Below are positions 32,683 to 41,030 of a stretch of DNA of 64,000 nucleotides, in pieces (positions within the stretch are counted from its first letter, which is position 1; each line of letters starts with the position of its first letter). The notes beneath the pieces were generated by a model that did no database searches, was not told the origin of the DNA, and was given only the letters and a program-made list of their open reading frames with translations. The translations under genes and the position numbers were made by a program. This stretch comes from Deinococcus sedimenti. GTDB taxonomy: Bacteria; Deinococcota; Deinococci; Deinococcales; Deinococcaceae. The stretch is from assembly GCF_014648135.1 (NCBI RefSeq), contig NZ_BMQN01000011.1, positions 1 through 64,000 of the forward strand, given 5' to 3'.

Positions 32683-33696
32683 ATGGATATCACCGAGGGC
32701 ACGCTCACGCTCCGACCGAACAGTTCGGCCTACGCGCCGAAACCGGACCAACAGGACCTCGCCCTCCTCACGCAGCACCTGCAGAAGCGGTACGCGCTCA
32801 ACAGCCTCCAGGATGGTCTCCTCTATCGAGCCGTCGTCGGTGCGGCCATCGCAGACCTCATCACCCGCGACTCCCCAACCGCATCCCCGCTGGCGGAGCA
32901 GCTGCTGCGGCAGACCATCGACGTCGCCCGGCTCTCCTGGATCGTGGACCACGCGGGCGGACAGCCACGCGTCCGCATTTCCCGGCCACTCCTGTCCTCA
33001 CAAGGCGTGTGGTACGGCCCGGCAGAGCAACGCCTGAATCAACGCGACGTCTCAGTTCACTGCGCCGCTCACACTGCCACGTACATGCAGGCTCAGTACC
33101 CGCTCCAGCATTTCCTTCACGACGGGTACTGGGACGGCCTGGAAGCCTGCCTGTATACCGCCCCGGTGCCGATCATCCTTCCCCCGCACATGCGCGTGCT
33201 GATCACCGATATTCGTGGGCGCCACGAGAGTCATCACACGACCCCGATCCTGTGGGATGCACAGGTGCCGGCTGGGTATCACACCGCCACTGCCGTGCAC
33301 CTCTCACATCCTGAGTCGTCAATCGGCGAGGTGGTCATCGTTCTGGATCTGCCTCAACCCGACGCACAGCGGGCCGGAGTGCATGGTGGTGCGCTCCGGT
33401 GCGTCACGTACCTCACGCGGACGACGTCCTGGCAGCTGGGTTGGCAGACCACGCAGCTCGTCCAGCCGGACGGCAGCGCGGAGGTCGCACCCACTGTTCA
33501 GTATCAGGCGGCAGAACGGGGACAGTGGGGTCCTGTTGAGGCACGGCACCTGGCATTGGCTCTCGCTGCCGTGCCACGTGATCTGCTGCCCTGCACGCAC
33601 CGCACCGAGCTCAACTGGCCGGTCGCGTACTACCCACTGCACCCCGGTCCCGCGCCGCAACCATCTGAACCGGCGACCAAGATCTCTGTGACGTGA
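32683..33696 (+). CDS. Protein of unknown function after the tnpB element
   Basis: 337 residues from ATG 32683, which is only about 10 bp after the hairpin of the tnpB element, with no convincing ribosome site. The original 5' end may therefore have been altered by the insertion. The sequence is soluble and mixed alpha/beta (LIDRHL-type helices at the start, VPIILPPHMRVLITDIRGRHESH, IGEVVIVLDLPQPDAQ). A low-complexity end runs to the stop just before the GTCACCCC of the next gene. Family not recognised. Confidence 0.6.
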   Translation: MDITEGTLTLRPNSSAYAPKPDQQDLALLTQHLQKRYALNSLQDGLLYRAVVGAAIADLITRDSPTASPLAEQLLRQTIDVARLSWIVDHAGGQPRVRISRPLLSSQGVWYGPAEQRLNQRDVSVHCAAHTATYMQAQYPLQHFLHDGYWDGLEACLYTAPVPIILPPHMRVLITDIRGRHESHHTTPILWDAQVPAGYHTATAVHLSHPESSIGEVVIVLDLPQPDAQRAGVHGGALRCVTYLTRTTSWQLGWQTTQLVQPDGSAEVAPTVQYQAAERGQWGPVEARHLALALAAVPRDLLPCTHRTELNWPVAYYPLHPGPAPQPSEPATKISVT

Positions 33697-33698
33697 TC

Positions 33699-33721
33699 GT
33701 CACCCCCACGACCGCCACGCT
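33699..33721 (+). promoter_or_regulatory. GTCACCCC-class leaderless promoter for the 33728 prepilin
   Basis: GTCACCCC (33699-33706), 9 nt, CACGCT (33716-33721), 6 nt, ATG 33728. Confidence 0.7.
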
Positions 33722-33727
33722 GGTGGT

Positions 33728-35149
33728 ATGCGAACGAAGGGTTTCACCCTCATCTGGGTCCTCATCATGCTGGTCGTCCTCGCCGCCGTCAGCGGCGCCA
33801 TGCTCCAATCCGCCAACACCAGTGACCGAACCGCGCGAGCAGTGGCACGAGGCGCCCTCATTCGCATTCAGGAGCGCAACACCCTGACGTACAGTCAGCG
33901 TCTCCTGGAAGCCAATGCGGGTTCACTCCTCAGGGCACTCCCAGCGCCGAGTGCGTTCGCTGCCGGCGACATCCAGAGCCAGTTGCAGCACCAGGTCGAC
34001 GACTGGTGTCCCCGGGACGTCGATGGCAGCGGAAGTCAGGTGTTGATCTACTTCGCCTCAACGGCCTGCGGGACCGCACTCCCCGCTGGGCACCGTGCGC
34101 CAGCAGTGCAATTGAAGAACAGTGGACCTGACCTCTGGACCATGGAAGCAGAATTCCTCCTCGTCGCGGGGCCGTCCACCCACCCCACGGTTCGCCGAGG
34201 TCTCCTCAGCGCGAGCTACGGCGCGTCACCAGCGAGCACTTACGCTCTCTTGAGTACCGGCGATACCACCCTCGACTCGCGCGTCCAGATCCAGGGTGAC
34301 GCTCACGTCGATGGCCACCTCACGCTCCGGGGCCCGGTCGAGCTCTCGGGAGCGCTGAGCACGAGCAACTGTCAGGTGGTGACGTCTGGCTGCGTCGGGA
34401 CTGCTCAGGTCACGCTCAGTGACGCGCGCACGAGCGCCATGTCGATTCTTCCCACCCCCGCTCATCCAGCGGGGCTGACTGGCACGCTCGGCTTCGGTCA
34501 GGCAGGAGAAACCGCTGCTATGACTCTTCCGACCCTCTCTGGCCTCACGATCGTCGCCAGTACCGTTGACCTCGGCGTGCTGTCCAGTGGAGAGCAGTAC
34601 ATCCGAGCCTGCGTGACCGTCATGGTGTGCACGACCTACCTCGGGACGGCAGACGGCGCCCTCCGCCTGGGGAACGTGCAGAATGCCCCACTGATCTCAG
34701 CGTGGAATGGGGTGATCGGCATCACTCCAGTGGGTGGCGAAGTGGTGATTCGGCCGGTCAATCCTGATGCGCCGAGTGTGAGCCGCTCATTGAGCCTGGT
34801 CGTGACTGGTGCTGGGGCGGCACGGATCGATGGGAACCTCATGTACACGCAGACCAGCTGCTCAGCAGATGCGTGTACCCCGGACCTGACTCATGATGCC
34901 CTCTCCCTGCAGGCCTCCAGAGTGACCGTGACCTCGCGGACCGTGCGGACCCATGCGACGGTCATCACGGATCAGTTCATCGTGACGGCCCCATTGACCC
35001 TGTTCGGATCGCTCATCGGGACTCCAGCCGGAATCAGTGCTCAGCTGTCCATTCAGACGGATGCCAGAGCCCGCACGGGCTTCGCGCCGGTCGGCGTGCC
35101 CCGACTGGCCGCGCGGTGGCGCCAGTCGGCCGTGACGGTGGACCCATGA
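33728..35149 (+). CDS. Large PilX/GspK-like prepilin without Glu5
   Basis: 473 residues. Leader MRTKG, then FTLIWVLIMLVVLAAVSGAML: a prepilin helix with Trp where nearly all pilins have Glu5. GspK and PilX-type tip pilins are the known exceptions, and the large size fits. The body contains beta-helix-like strands (GDTTLDSRVQIQGDAHVDGHLTLRG...) and cysteine pairs (WCPRD/ACGTA; NCQVVTSGCVG; SCSADAC), suggesting disulfides on the surface. Its own class promoter puts it with the other pilins although it is 10 kb away from them. A C39-like peptidase gene converges on its 3' end. Confidence 0.8.
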   Translation: MRTKGFTLIWVLIMLVVLAAVSGAMLQSANTSDRTARAVARGALIRIQERNTLTYSQRLLEANAGSLLRALPAPSAFAAGDIQSQLQHQVDDWCPRDVDGSGSQVLIYFASTACGTALPAGHRAPAVQLKNSGPDLWTMEAEFLLVAGPSTHPTVRRGLLSASYGASPASTYALLSTGDTTLDSRVQIQGDAHVDGHLTLRGPVELSGALSTSNCQVVTSGCVGTAQVTLSDARTSAMSILPTPAHPAGLTGTLGFGQAGETAAMTLPTLSGLTIVASTVDLGVLSSGEQYIRACVTVMVCTTYLGTADGALRLGNVQNAPLISAWNGVIGITPVGGEVVIRPVNPDAPSVSRSLSLVVTGAGAARIDGNLMYTQTSCSADACTPDLTHDALSLQASRVTVTSRTVRTHATVITDQFIVTAPLTLFGSLIGTPAGISAQLSIQTDARARTGFAPVGVPRLAARWRQSAVTVDP

Positions 35150-35157
35150 CTGCACCC

Positions 35158-35736
35158 TTACCCGATCGCGCGGCGCACCAGGTCCCGCAGGTTGGGCGGA
35201 TACAGGACCGCGAAGGTGCCCTGGTGATCTGCCCAGACCCGCTCGAAATCTGGGTACGGCATGGTGACGTACCCCAGCAGTGGGTCCATGAGATAGACCA
35301 CCTGGCGGGCGTCGTCGAATCCAGTGACGACGCGCCAGTGAGGAATCCGGCGCGTTGGAGTCACGTGCGTCTGCAGGGCGATCAGCGGCAGTCCGTTCCG
35401 GATCGCCGTACGGACTGTGTGCACGCTTCCTCCTCGGAACAGGCGGGCTTCCATTCCGACCTGTGGAGCGTAATCGACGATCGCGCGGGCGGTCATGTAG
35501 GAACGGGGTGTGGGGCGCGTCTGGGCCGAGACCGCTGCCTGGGTGGTTCGGAGGCCGTAATACGCCAGGACTTGTGTGATACTGGCCGGTCCGCAGGCGT
35601 TGTATGTTTGCCTGACAAGAGGGATGCCCTGCAGGACGTAGCCGGAGGGCTGCGCCTGAGCCAAGGCAGATGCGCCCAGTGTAATATGGGCCACCGTTGC
35701 CAACAGGAGTGCAGTTATGCGATTTGAACACTTCAC
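35158..35736 (-). CDS. Exported C39-like cysteine peptidase
   Basis: 192 residues from GTG 35736, set by the promoter at 35744-35766. Signal peptide [22 protein letters not shown]. The Peptidase_C39_2 signature follows: [22 protein letters not shown] (Cys nucleophile near 50), then [11 protein letters not shown] with the His and a following Asp (YLMDPLLG). Members cleave peptides after Gly-Gly or act as unspecific extracytoplasmic thiol proteases or inhibitors. Genes of this type sit near surface proteins in many genomes. It is convergent with the GspK/PilX-like prepilin and uses the same promoter class. Confidence 0.82.
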   Translation of the reverse strand: MKCSNRITALLLATVAHITLGASALAQAQPSGYVLQGIPLVRQTYNACGPASITQVLAYYGLRTTQAAVSAQTRPTPRSYMTARAIVDYAPQVGMEARLFRGGSVHTVRTAIRNGLPLIALQTHVTPTRRIPHWRVVTGFDDARQVVYLMDPLLGYVTMPYPDFERVWADHQGTFAVLYPPNLRDLVRRAIG

Positions 35737-35743
35737 ACTTGAG

Positions 35744-35766
35744 AGTTTCAACGGTACAGGGGTGAC
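35744..35766 (-). promoter_or_regulatory. GTCACCCC-class promoter for the C39-like peptidase
   Basis: Reverse strand: GTCACCCC (35766-35759), 9 nt, GAAACT (35749-35744), 7 nt, GTG 35736. It overlaps the 5' end of the divergent open frame, which argues for the later start (35771) there. Confidence 0.6.
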
Positions 35767-35770
35767 CGAA

Positions 35771-36205
35771 ATGGCTGGACGTGTCTTCACATTCTTGGAT
35801 CCGAGGCCCATCGCGCCTGGTCGCGCGCGCATGCTGATGCCCGACCGAACAGTGAACACCGTAGACACCATTCCAGACTGGTACTGGAAGAGAGCGGAAC
35901 GAGTCGTTGGCTTCGCCGATCTCATGTTGCGCGGAGACGTGTACGTCTACACGTACTTCACCTGCGAGGAAGCCGACGACGGAACGATGTTCGAAACGGC
36001 GTACGCCACACCAGAGGATTACAGCCGCTGGACGGTGATTGCGCGGGCGCGCACCATCCAGGAGGCCCAGGAAATCCAGGCCACCATCCGGGCCGCATGG
36101 TGGGAAGGACCAGCGCAGCACCGGTACCCTCCAGCAGACCGGGGCCTTCGCGTGCCTGCGCCTGGTTTTACGGTGCCGGTGCACCCACTGGATGAAGCTG
36201 GCTGA
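35771..36205 (+). CDS. Small protein of unknown function
   Basis: 144 residues from ATG 35771 ([20 protein letters not shown]). An earlier in-frame ATG (35717) would overlap the signal-peptide region of the divergent peptidase, so the later one is preferred. Codon bias supports coding ([25 protein letters not shown], then a charged helix [17 protein letters not shown]). No signal or membrane span. It overlaps the 3' end of the STAND regulator gene by 38 bp tail to tail. Family unknown. Confidence 0.55.
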   Translation: MAGRVFTFLDPRPIAPGRARMLMPDRTVNTVDTIPDWYWKRAERVVGFADLMLRGDVYVYTYFTCEEADDGTMFETAYATPEDYSRWTVIARARTIQEAQEIQATIRAAWWEGPAQHRYPPADRGLRVPAPGFTVPVHPLDEAG

Positions 36206-38858
36206 TCAGCTCAGGATCTCGCTGACATAACTCGACCCGGGCCGCGTCTGCGGCGTCCGGGTCGACTCGTGACCACTGCGCCAGACGGTGCGCCAGCACC
36301 CGCCGGGCTTCCTCCCGCAGATCCGTCAGGGCTGGTGTCGGCTCGTGCCGGGCGTACACCGGGGCGCGATACAGCCGGAGCAGATCCTGGAATGGACACT
36401 CGCTGAGCGCATTCAGGTCACTGCGCAGGTGCCAGCCGGAGATGGTCAGCGTGCCACGTTCGGACCCGAGGGGTGCCGTGTGCCCCGTGGCTGCCTTGAA
36501 CGCGGCTTTCAGTTTGTAGTGGTTCTGCTCCGGCTTCCCGCGGTAGCCGGGCGCGTACACGTCCTGCGCTGCTGAGACTGCCAGTTCACCCCGCTGGGCC
36601 AGCATGGTCATGGGCAGCAGCAGGACGGGTTGCAGCTCGAGTACTGTCCCATTCACGCGAATTTCTGGCATGGGCCGGAGTATGGACACTTCCAGGGTCT
36701 GCCGGTTGTCCAGCCCCGTCAGCAGTGGAGGAATCGTGACCTTCAACAGCTGCCCGTAACTGTTGATGACACCGGCGCCGAGCCGACGGTACAGGAAGTC
36801 CAGTTCGCTGGACAGCGTGATGTCAAGGGTCTGCGACCGGAGGGCGGCGACCACCAGGAGTGCTCGCAGTTCCAGGGGCAGCACCAACCGACTGCCGGAT
36901 ACCCGGCGATTGGGGTTGAGGAACGCCTGGTCGAGGTACGCCAGAGCCGTGTGGACGTCACGTTCATGACCAAGACGGTCGCGCAGGCGCTGGAGCCGGA
37001 TGGACGTCGCGTCACCGACAGGAAGGACGGCAGTGGCGGCCAGGAGGATCAACGCTTCGCGCAGCGCGGGCTGATGATGCATCTCCTCTGCGAGCGACGC
37101 AGCCTGCGTGGCGTAGTGCGCGCAGGAGTCCGCATCACCATGTCTCAGGTACAGGCGCGCCCGAGTGACCGCCACCTGCAGGGCGGTATCCCGCTGAGCC
37201 GTGTCCATGGACACCGCCAGGGCGAGGAGCTCGGTCGCGGTGTCCAGATCGCCGTCATCCGCCCAGTACCGGGCCAGCTGGTGCAGGGCCGTCAGGACGT
37301 CCAGGCTGGGCGTCAGGACCTCAGCGGCCTCCCGGGCGAGGCGTGCGCTTTCACGGGCCGCCGGACGGGCATCCAGGACCGCGCAGGCCAGGGTGCGGGC
37401 GACGCGGGCCAGGACCATGGCGCTCCCCAGCTCTTCTGTCAGGTCTCCGGTCGCCAGGACGGTATAGGCGGCCTCATCGGCTTTCTGAGCGAACTCGCGG
37501 GCGGCGTCTCCTGTGAGCTGCTGGGCATGCTGTGCGTACACCAGGCCGAGCTGCGCGAGGAGGGTGTGTGGCGGAGCCTGGGTGGAGAAGGTGATGGCGG
37601 CCTGCAGGTGCTGGATGGCGAGCTCGTAGTTGCCGGTGCGGTACCGGAATTGTCCGATCAGCGCGTGTGTGCTGGCGGGGTCAGCGCCGGCACCGAGGGC
37701 TTGCTCGGCCATGCTGAGACCGCGGACCAGGGCGCCCGCTTCGAAGAGTGCCTGGGCGAACGCGACGTGCAGGGGTGAACCAGGTTCAGGTGAGGCGCGC
37801 TGGAAGAGAGGGAGGGCCGCCGACAGCTGTTCTGCACTCCGCAGGGTCGGCAGCATCCGCTCGAGGAGTGCGCGGGCCTCCGTCCCGGCGCCGCTGGCCA
37901 GGTACGCCTCGACGGCCGCCATGGGTTGGTGCGCCTCGAGTGCCCCAGCGATCGCCTGTTGCGCGCTGGCGTACTCCGATGGCCGGGCTCGCAGTTGCAG
38001 GCGCAGTTCGTCCCGCACGATGGGGTGCGGCACCCATGCGTCGTTGTCGAGGCGAGTACAGGGCACGCCGTACGTCAGGGCCGTCGCGAGCCACCCTTCC
38101 GTAAGGTTGAGGGCCGTGTTGACTGGATCAAAGGTGCGCCAGGTGGGCAGCAGGCTTGCGCGGCGAAGGGATGGAATGATGGTGTCAGGCACGGTCAGGA
38201 GGAGTTCCTGGGCGACCACGCGGGGATCGTCGCCCAGGGCAGCCAGGGAGACGGCGGCTGGCCAGCCCTGGGTCAGTTCCATCTGCGCGTCGGTCAGGCC
38301 GAGATCACGCATCTCGTTCGTGCTGAGGGCGAGCTCACGGTCGGTGATCAATTGGGTGGGCACATTGCGCAGGCGCAGGGTGCGGATGGGGAAGTCTTCT
38401 GGCGTGGTGCTGGCGACGATCCAGCGGATGTTAAAGAGTTGGGGGAGCAGGTTGCTGAAGAACCGACGGCCGTCGTTGTTCAGCGTTTCGGCGTCGTCGA
38501 GCAGGAGCGTGAGGGGGGCGTTCAGGTTCAGGTCATGTCGTAAGGCGGCCGCTGCCGCGCGCTCAGTGACGGTGCTGCGCGAGAGCTCGTACGCAAGTTG
38601 GTTGTTGGGGTTGGCGGGAAGGACGTGAGCGATGACCCGGGCGATGCTGACTGGGTCAGGGTCGGCGTCGCTTAACCGGATGTAGAGGTGGCCTGGATCG
38701 GTGCTGAGGGCGACCAGATGGGTCGATTTGCCGTACCCGTTTCCGGCCACGAGGGAGACGACGGTGGTCGCTGGGTTGCGGAGGTCGGTGAGGATGTGTG
38801 GGCGGTTTGGCATGGGTACGGCATCCTCTTGGCGGGGTGGACGGGCGTCATTGATCAA
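36168..38858 (-). CDS. MalT-like STAND ATPase with TPR domain (transcription regulator)
   Basis: 896 residues from TTG 38858, or 881 from ATG 38813. P-loop GNGYGKST at 39-46, Walker B LTLLLDDAET, and sensor-like WIVASTTPEDFPIRTLRLR give an NTPase of the MalT/LuxR STAND type. A winged-helix segment follows, then about 350 residues of TPR-like helices. The C-terminal 170 residues (MPEIRVNGTVLELQPVLLLPMTMLAQRGELAV...YKLKAAFKAATG) resemble the OmpR-like DNA-binding half of SARP/BTAD regulators. A perfect palindrome and an AT-rich repeat region lie upstream. It could sense a ligand and control plasmid genes; the target is unknown. Confidence 0.8.
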   Translation of the reverse strand: MINDARPPRQEDAVPMPNRPHILTDLRNPATTVVSLVAGNGYGKSTHLVALSTDPGHLYIRLSDADPDPVSIARVIAHVLPANPNNQLAYELSRSTVTERAAAAALRHDLNLNAPLTLLLDDAETLNNDGRRFFSNLLPQLFNIRWIVASTTPEDFPIRTLRLRNVPTQLITDRELALSTNEMRDLGLTDAQMELTQGWPAAVSLAALGDDPRVVAQELLLTVPDTIIPSLRRASLLPTWRTFDPVNTALNLTEGWLATALTYGVPCTRLDNDAWVPHPIVRDELRLQLRARPSEYASAQQAIAGALEAHQPMAAVEAYLASGAGTEARALLERMLPTLRSAEQLSAALPLFQRASPEPGSPLHVAFAQALFEAGALVRGLSMAEQALGAGADPASTHALIGQFRYRTGNYELAIQHLQAAITFSTQAPPHTLLAQLGLVYAQHAQQLTGDAAREFAQKADEAAYTVLATGDLTEELGSAMVLARVARTLACAVLDARPAARESARLAREAAEVLTPSLDVLTALHQLARYWADDGDLDTATELLALAVSMDTAQRDTALQVAVTRARLYLRHGDADSCAHYATQAASLAEEMHHQPALREALILLAATAVLPVGDATSIRLQRLRDRLGHERDVHTALAYLDQAFLNPNRRVSGSRLVLPLELRALLVVAALRSQTLDITLSSELDFLYRRLGAGVINSYGQLLKVTIPPLLTGLDNRQTLEVSILRPMPEIRVNGTVLELQPVLLLPMTMLAQRGELAVSAAQDVYAPGYRGKPEQNHYKLKAAFKAATGHTAPLGSERGTLTISGWHLRSDLNALSECPFQDLLRLYRAPVYARHEPTPALTDLREEARRVLAHRLAQWSRVDPDAADAARVELCQRDPELISQLHPVGAPAP

Positions 38859-38860
38859 AT

Positions 38861-38872
38861 ATGTCTAGACAT
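38861..38872. promoter_or_regulatory. Perfect 12-bp palindrome at the regulator start
   Basis: ATGTCTAGACAT directly in front of the TTG start of the STAND gene. A candidate operator, possibly autoregulatory. Confidence 0.45.
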
Positions 38873-38879
38873 GGAAGCC

Positions 38880-39175
38880 CCAATCTCTCCAAGTCTGACT
38901 GAATTATGAGTGAAATTTGCCAAAAACGGGCATACTTCTCTCCAACTCTCATAAAACTTCTCTCCAAATTTCACTCATGATACTCTCAAACCCTCACAAG
39001 GCTCTCAATATCTCCAAGTCTGACTGAAAGATTAAGAAAATTTTGTTAAATATTTTATTCTGAGTGAAATATAAGAAAATTGAAACTGGAGAGATTAGGC
39101 GAAAAAACCGTCCCAAACAACGAAAAACGCATCGCTCTCTCCATCAGACTTGGAGAGAATTAATTTGACACGGTG
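38880..39175. repeat. AT-rich region with direct and inverted repeats (operator, centromere or second origin)
   Basis: Nearly 300 bases of AT-rich DNA inside GC-rich flanks. TCTCCAAGTCTGACTGAA occurs at 38886-38903 and 39011-39028; an inverted copy of TCTCTCCAAGTCTGA is at 39144-39158. TGAGTGAAAT(TT) occurs at 38907 and 39061 and inverted at 38967. CTTCTCTCC repeats near 38935 and 38957. No ORF. It separates the STAND gene from the divergent 39181 gene. Confidence 0.7.
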
Positions 39176-39180
39176 CGCGC

Positions 39181-40326
39181 ATGAGCCGCGTCCTCCACCA
39201 CCTGAGCACAACCGGGAAGTGCATGACCACCATGCACATCCTCGCGGAGCTGCGCGCGGCTGCGCCCACCTGCAAAAATCACGTCCGCAGGGAATTAACA
39301 CAGGGCCTGGCCGACGGCACGATCACCCGCGTGGCCGGCGTCTACTACGTCGTCACCGCCCAGATCAACGCCGCCCGGACCCAACACCTGCACCTCCTCG
39401 CCGAGGACCTCAAGCGCCACGGTCCCAGCGTCCGGCTGCCCATCATCAAACGCCTCGGTATCAGCGCCGCCTTTCTAGCCTGGCTGATCGAGCAACCACA
39501 GTCCATCGTGACGATCAGCCTGCACGGCAAACGCACCCTGATCCTGAGCGCCATACAGCCCGAGCAACCTGCGCCTGACGCCACCGAGCAGGATCTGCAG
39601 CGCATCCTTGACTACGTCAAAAATCTGAACGCGCGCCGGGACAGCATCACCCGCATGGTGACCGAGCTCAAGCTCGCCCGGTCCACCATCCTCCAGGCCG
39701 CCGAGCAGTTGGTCGAGCGAGGCTGCGCCGCCCTCCGCAGTGGCTCGTTGCTTGTGCTGGAGTACCTCCGTGACCTGCCGGCACCCCAGCCCGCGACCGC
39801 ACCGATCGCCGAGCCCCTGGTCGCCGCCACCCGCCGCGCGCCCGTGCGCCCCGCACCCCGCACGCCGGTCCACCGGCCTCACCCTCGCGGTCCGCGTGCG
39901 CCGCAGGGTCACCCTCCGCGGGCCACCCGGCGCACCGGTCCGCCCGTGAGGGCAACCGGCCGCCCTGCTCCACCCACACGCGGCACACCGCTGGAGGTCA
40001 CCTATGAGCGATTCACCCATCCCAAGTCCAACCCCCGTGCTGGCCCGCCCAGCCCAACCAGTCGCCGCACGACAGGTCGTGGAGCCGCAAATCGTGGAGC
40101 CGACCATCGGAGAACCGCAGGTGGCACCCGCGTTCACACCACCGCCCCCGCCACCCGCAGCTCCCCAGCCCACGGCACAGCTGCCCGCTCAGGGCCAGAC
40201 GGCCGAGCCAGCCCCTCAAAAGCGGTCATACCGTCAGTTCGACGACATCTACATCACCCGGTTCGCGGGCATCCTCACCTACGTCCATGTACTCAAGGAC
40301 GCGCGCCTGGACGCCACGATCGGTAA
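39181..40326 (+). CDS. Putative DNA-binding protein with Arg/Pro-rich tail (3' end uncertain)
   Basis: ATG 39181 is 6 nt after a -10-like CACGGT (39169-39174), so probably leaderless. The first about 195 residues look real: winged-helix-like blocks ILAELRAAAPTCKNHVRRELTQGLADGTITRVAGVYYVV and RDSITRMVTELKLARSTILQAAEQLVERG. After about 39860 the best third-position GC switches to the +1 frame, where the sequence (TGLTLAVRVRRRVTLRG) ends at TGA 39949. The formal frame runs on to 40326 and overlaps the next gene by 323 bp, which is unlikely. A frameshift or an end near 39949 is the better reading. Its place beside the repeat region suggests it may bind there. Confidence 0.6.
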   Translation: MSRVLHHLSTTGKCMTTMHILAELRAAAPTCKNHVRRELTQGLADGTITRVAGVYYVVTAQINAARTQHLHLLAEDLKRHGPSVRLPIIKRLGISAAFLAWLIEQPQSIVTISLHGKRTLILSAIQPEQPAPDATEQDLQRILDYVKNLNARRDSITRMVTELKLARSTILQAAEQLVERGCAALRSGSLLVLEYLRDLPAPQPATAPIAEPLVAATRRAPVRPAPRTPVHRPHPRGPRAPQGHPPRATRRTGPPVRATGRPAPPTRGTPLEVTYERFTHPKSNPRAGPPSPTSRRTTGRGAANRGADHRRTAGGTRVHTTAPATRSSPAHGTAARSGPDGRASPSKAVIPSVRRHLHHPVRGHPHLRPCTQGRAPGRHDR

Positions 40327-41029
40327 CTACCACTCCCAACCACAGGACGACAACTGGGTCGTGCAAGCCCTGACCGAGGCCGCTCGTCTCAGCCGCACGC
40401 GCAGCACCATTCGTATTCACACCACCGAATCCGAAATCACCAGCGCCATCCGTGACCTGCGGAGCAAGAGCGACGAATACGGTGAACTGGCCCGCGCCCT
40501 GGCGAAATCCGGCAAGAGCTTCGTCCTCGCGCGCCCCGAGCGGGAATCCCCCATCTGGCGTGACCTGATGAAGCTCATGAAAGACGGGAAGATGCCCACC
40601 CCCAGTCCCCTCGTCACCTACGTCGTCCACACAGCCGCGATCACGGACTACGAACGGGTGTACACCGGCGTCGTCATGGTTGGCCTCGGCACCATCGTTG
40701 TCCACGCCACAGCTGCCACTGGTGACGATCTGATCGACGCGGAACTGAACATGATGGAATGGGTCCTCCAGGTCGGAGGCGGCGGCGGCCGCATCGACGT
40801 CCACCACTCCACAGATGGCGCGCGGCGAATCTGGGAACAAGCCGATCATCTCGCCAAGCAGGAAGGCACGCATGATCTGGGCCGCAGTGGGACCCGCCTG
40901 CGCTCCCTGGCCCGCGAGGCATTCCGCATCCGCACGCAGATCCAGGCAGCCCGGGCACCCAATCCACTCTTTGACCGCTTTGCCCGGTTCGCGGCCAGTA
41001 CCTGCTGGGCAGACGGCAACATCCTCTGA
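40004..41029 (+). CDS. Protein of unknown function with Pro-rich N-terminus
   Basis: 341 residues; a GGAGGT Shine-Dalgarno lies 7 nt before ATG 40004. Residues 1-75 are Pro/Ala/Gln-rich. The remainder is an alpha/beta domain (YRQFDDIYITRFAGILTYVHV..., YERVYTGVVMVGLGTIVVHA, LNMMEWVLQVGGGGGRIDVHH) whose strand-helix order recalls an RNase H-like or PIN-like fold, but no acidic catalytic set can be assigned. Followed directly by the 41031 gene. Function unknown. Confidence 0.65.
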   Translation: MSDSPIPSPTPVLARPAQPVAARQVVEPQIVEPTIGEPQVAPAFTPPPPPPAAPQPTAQLPAQGQTAEPAPQKRSYRQFDDIYITRFAGILTYVHVLKDARLDATIGNYHSQPQDDNWVVQALTEAARLSRTRSTIRIHTTESEITSAIRDLRSKSDEYGELARALAKSGKSFVLARPERESPIWRDLMKLMKDGKMPTPSPLVTYVVHTAAITDYERVYTGVVMVGLGTIVVHATAATGDDLIDAELNMMEWVLQVGGGGGRIDVHHSTDGARRIWEQADHLAKQEGTHDLGRSGTRLRSLAREAFRIRTQIQAARAPNPLFDRFARFAASTCWADGNIL

Positions 41030-41030
41030 C

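Noticed and set aside
35717..35770. Earlier start for the 35771 gene
   Set aside because: It would overlap the promoter and signal-peptide codons of the divergent C39-like peptidase; the later ATG has a cleaner context.
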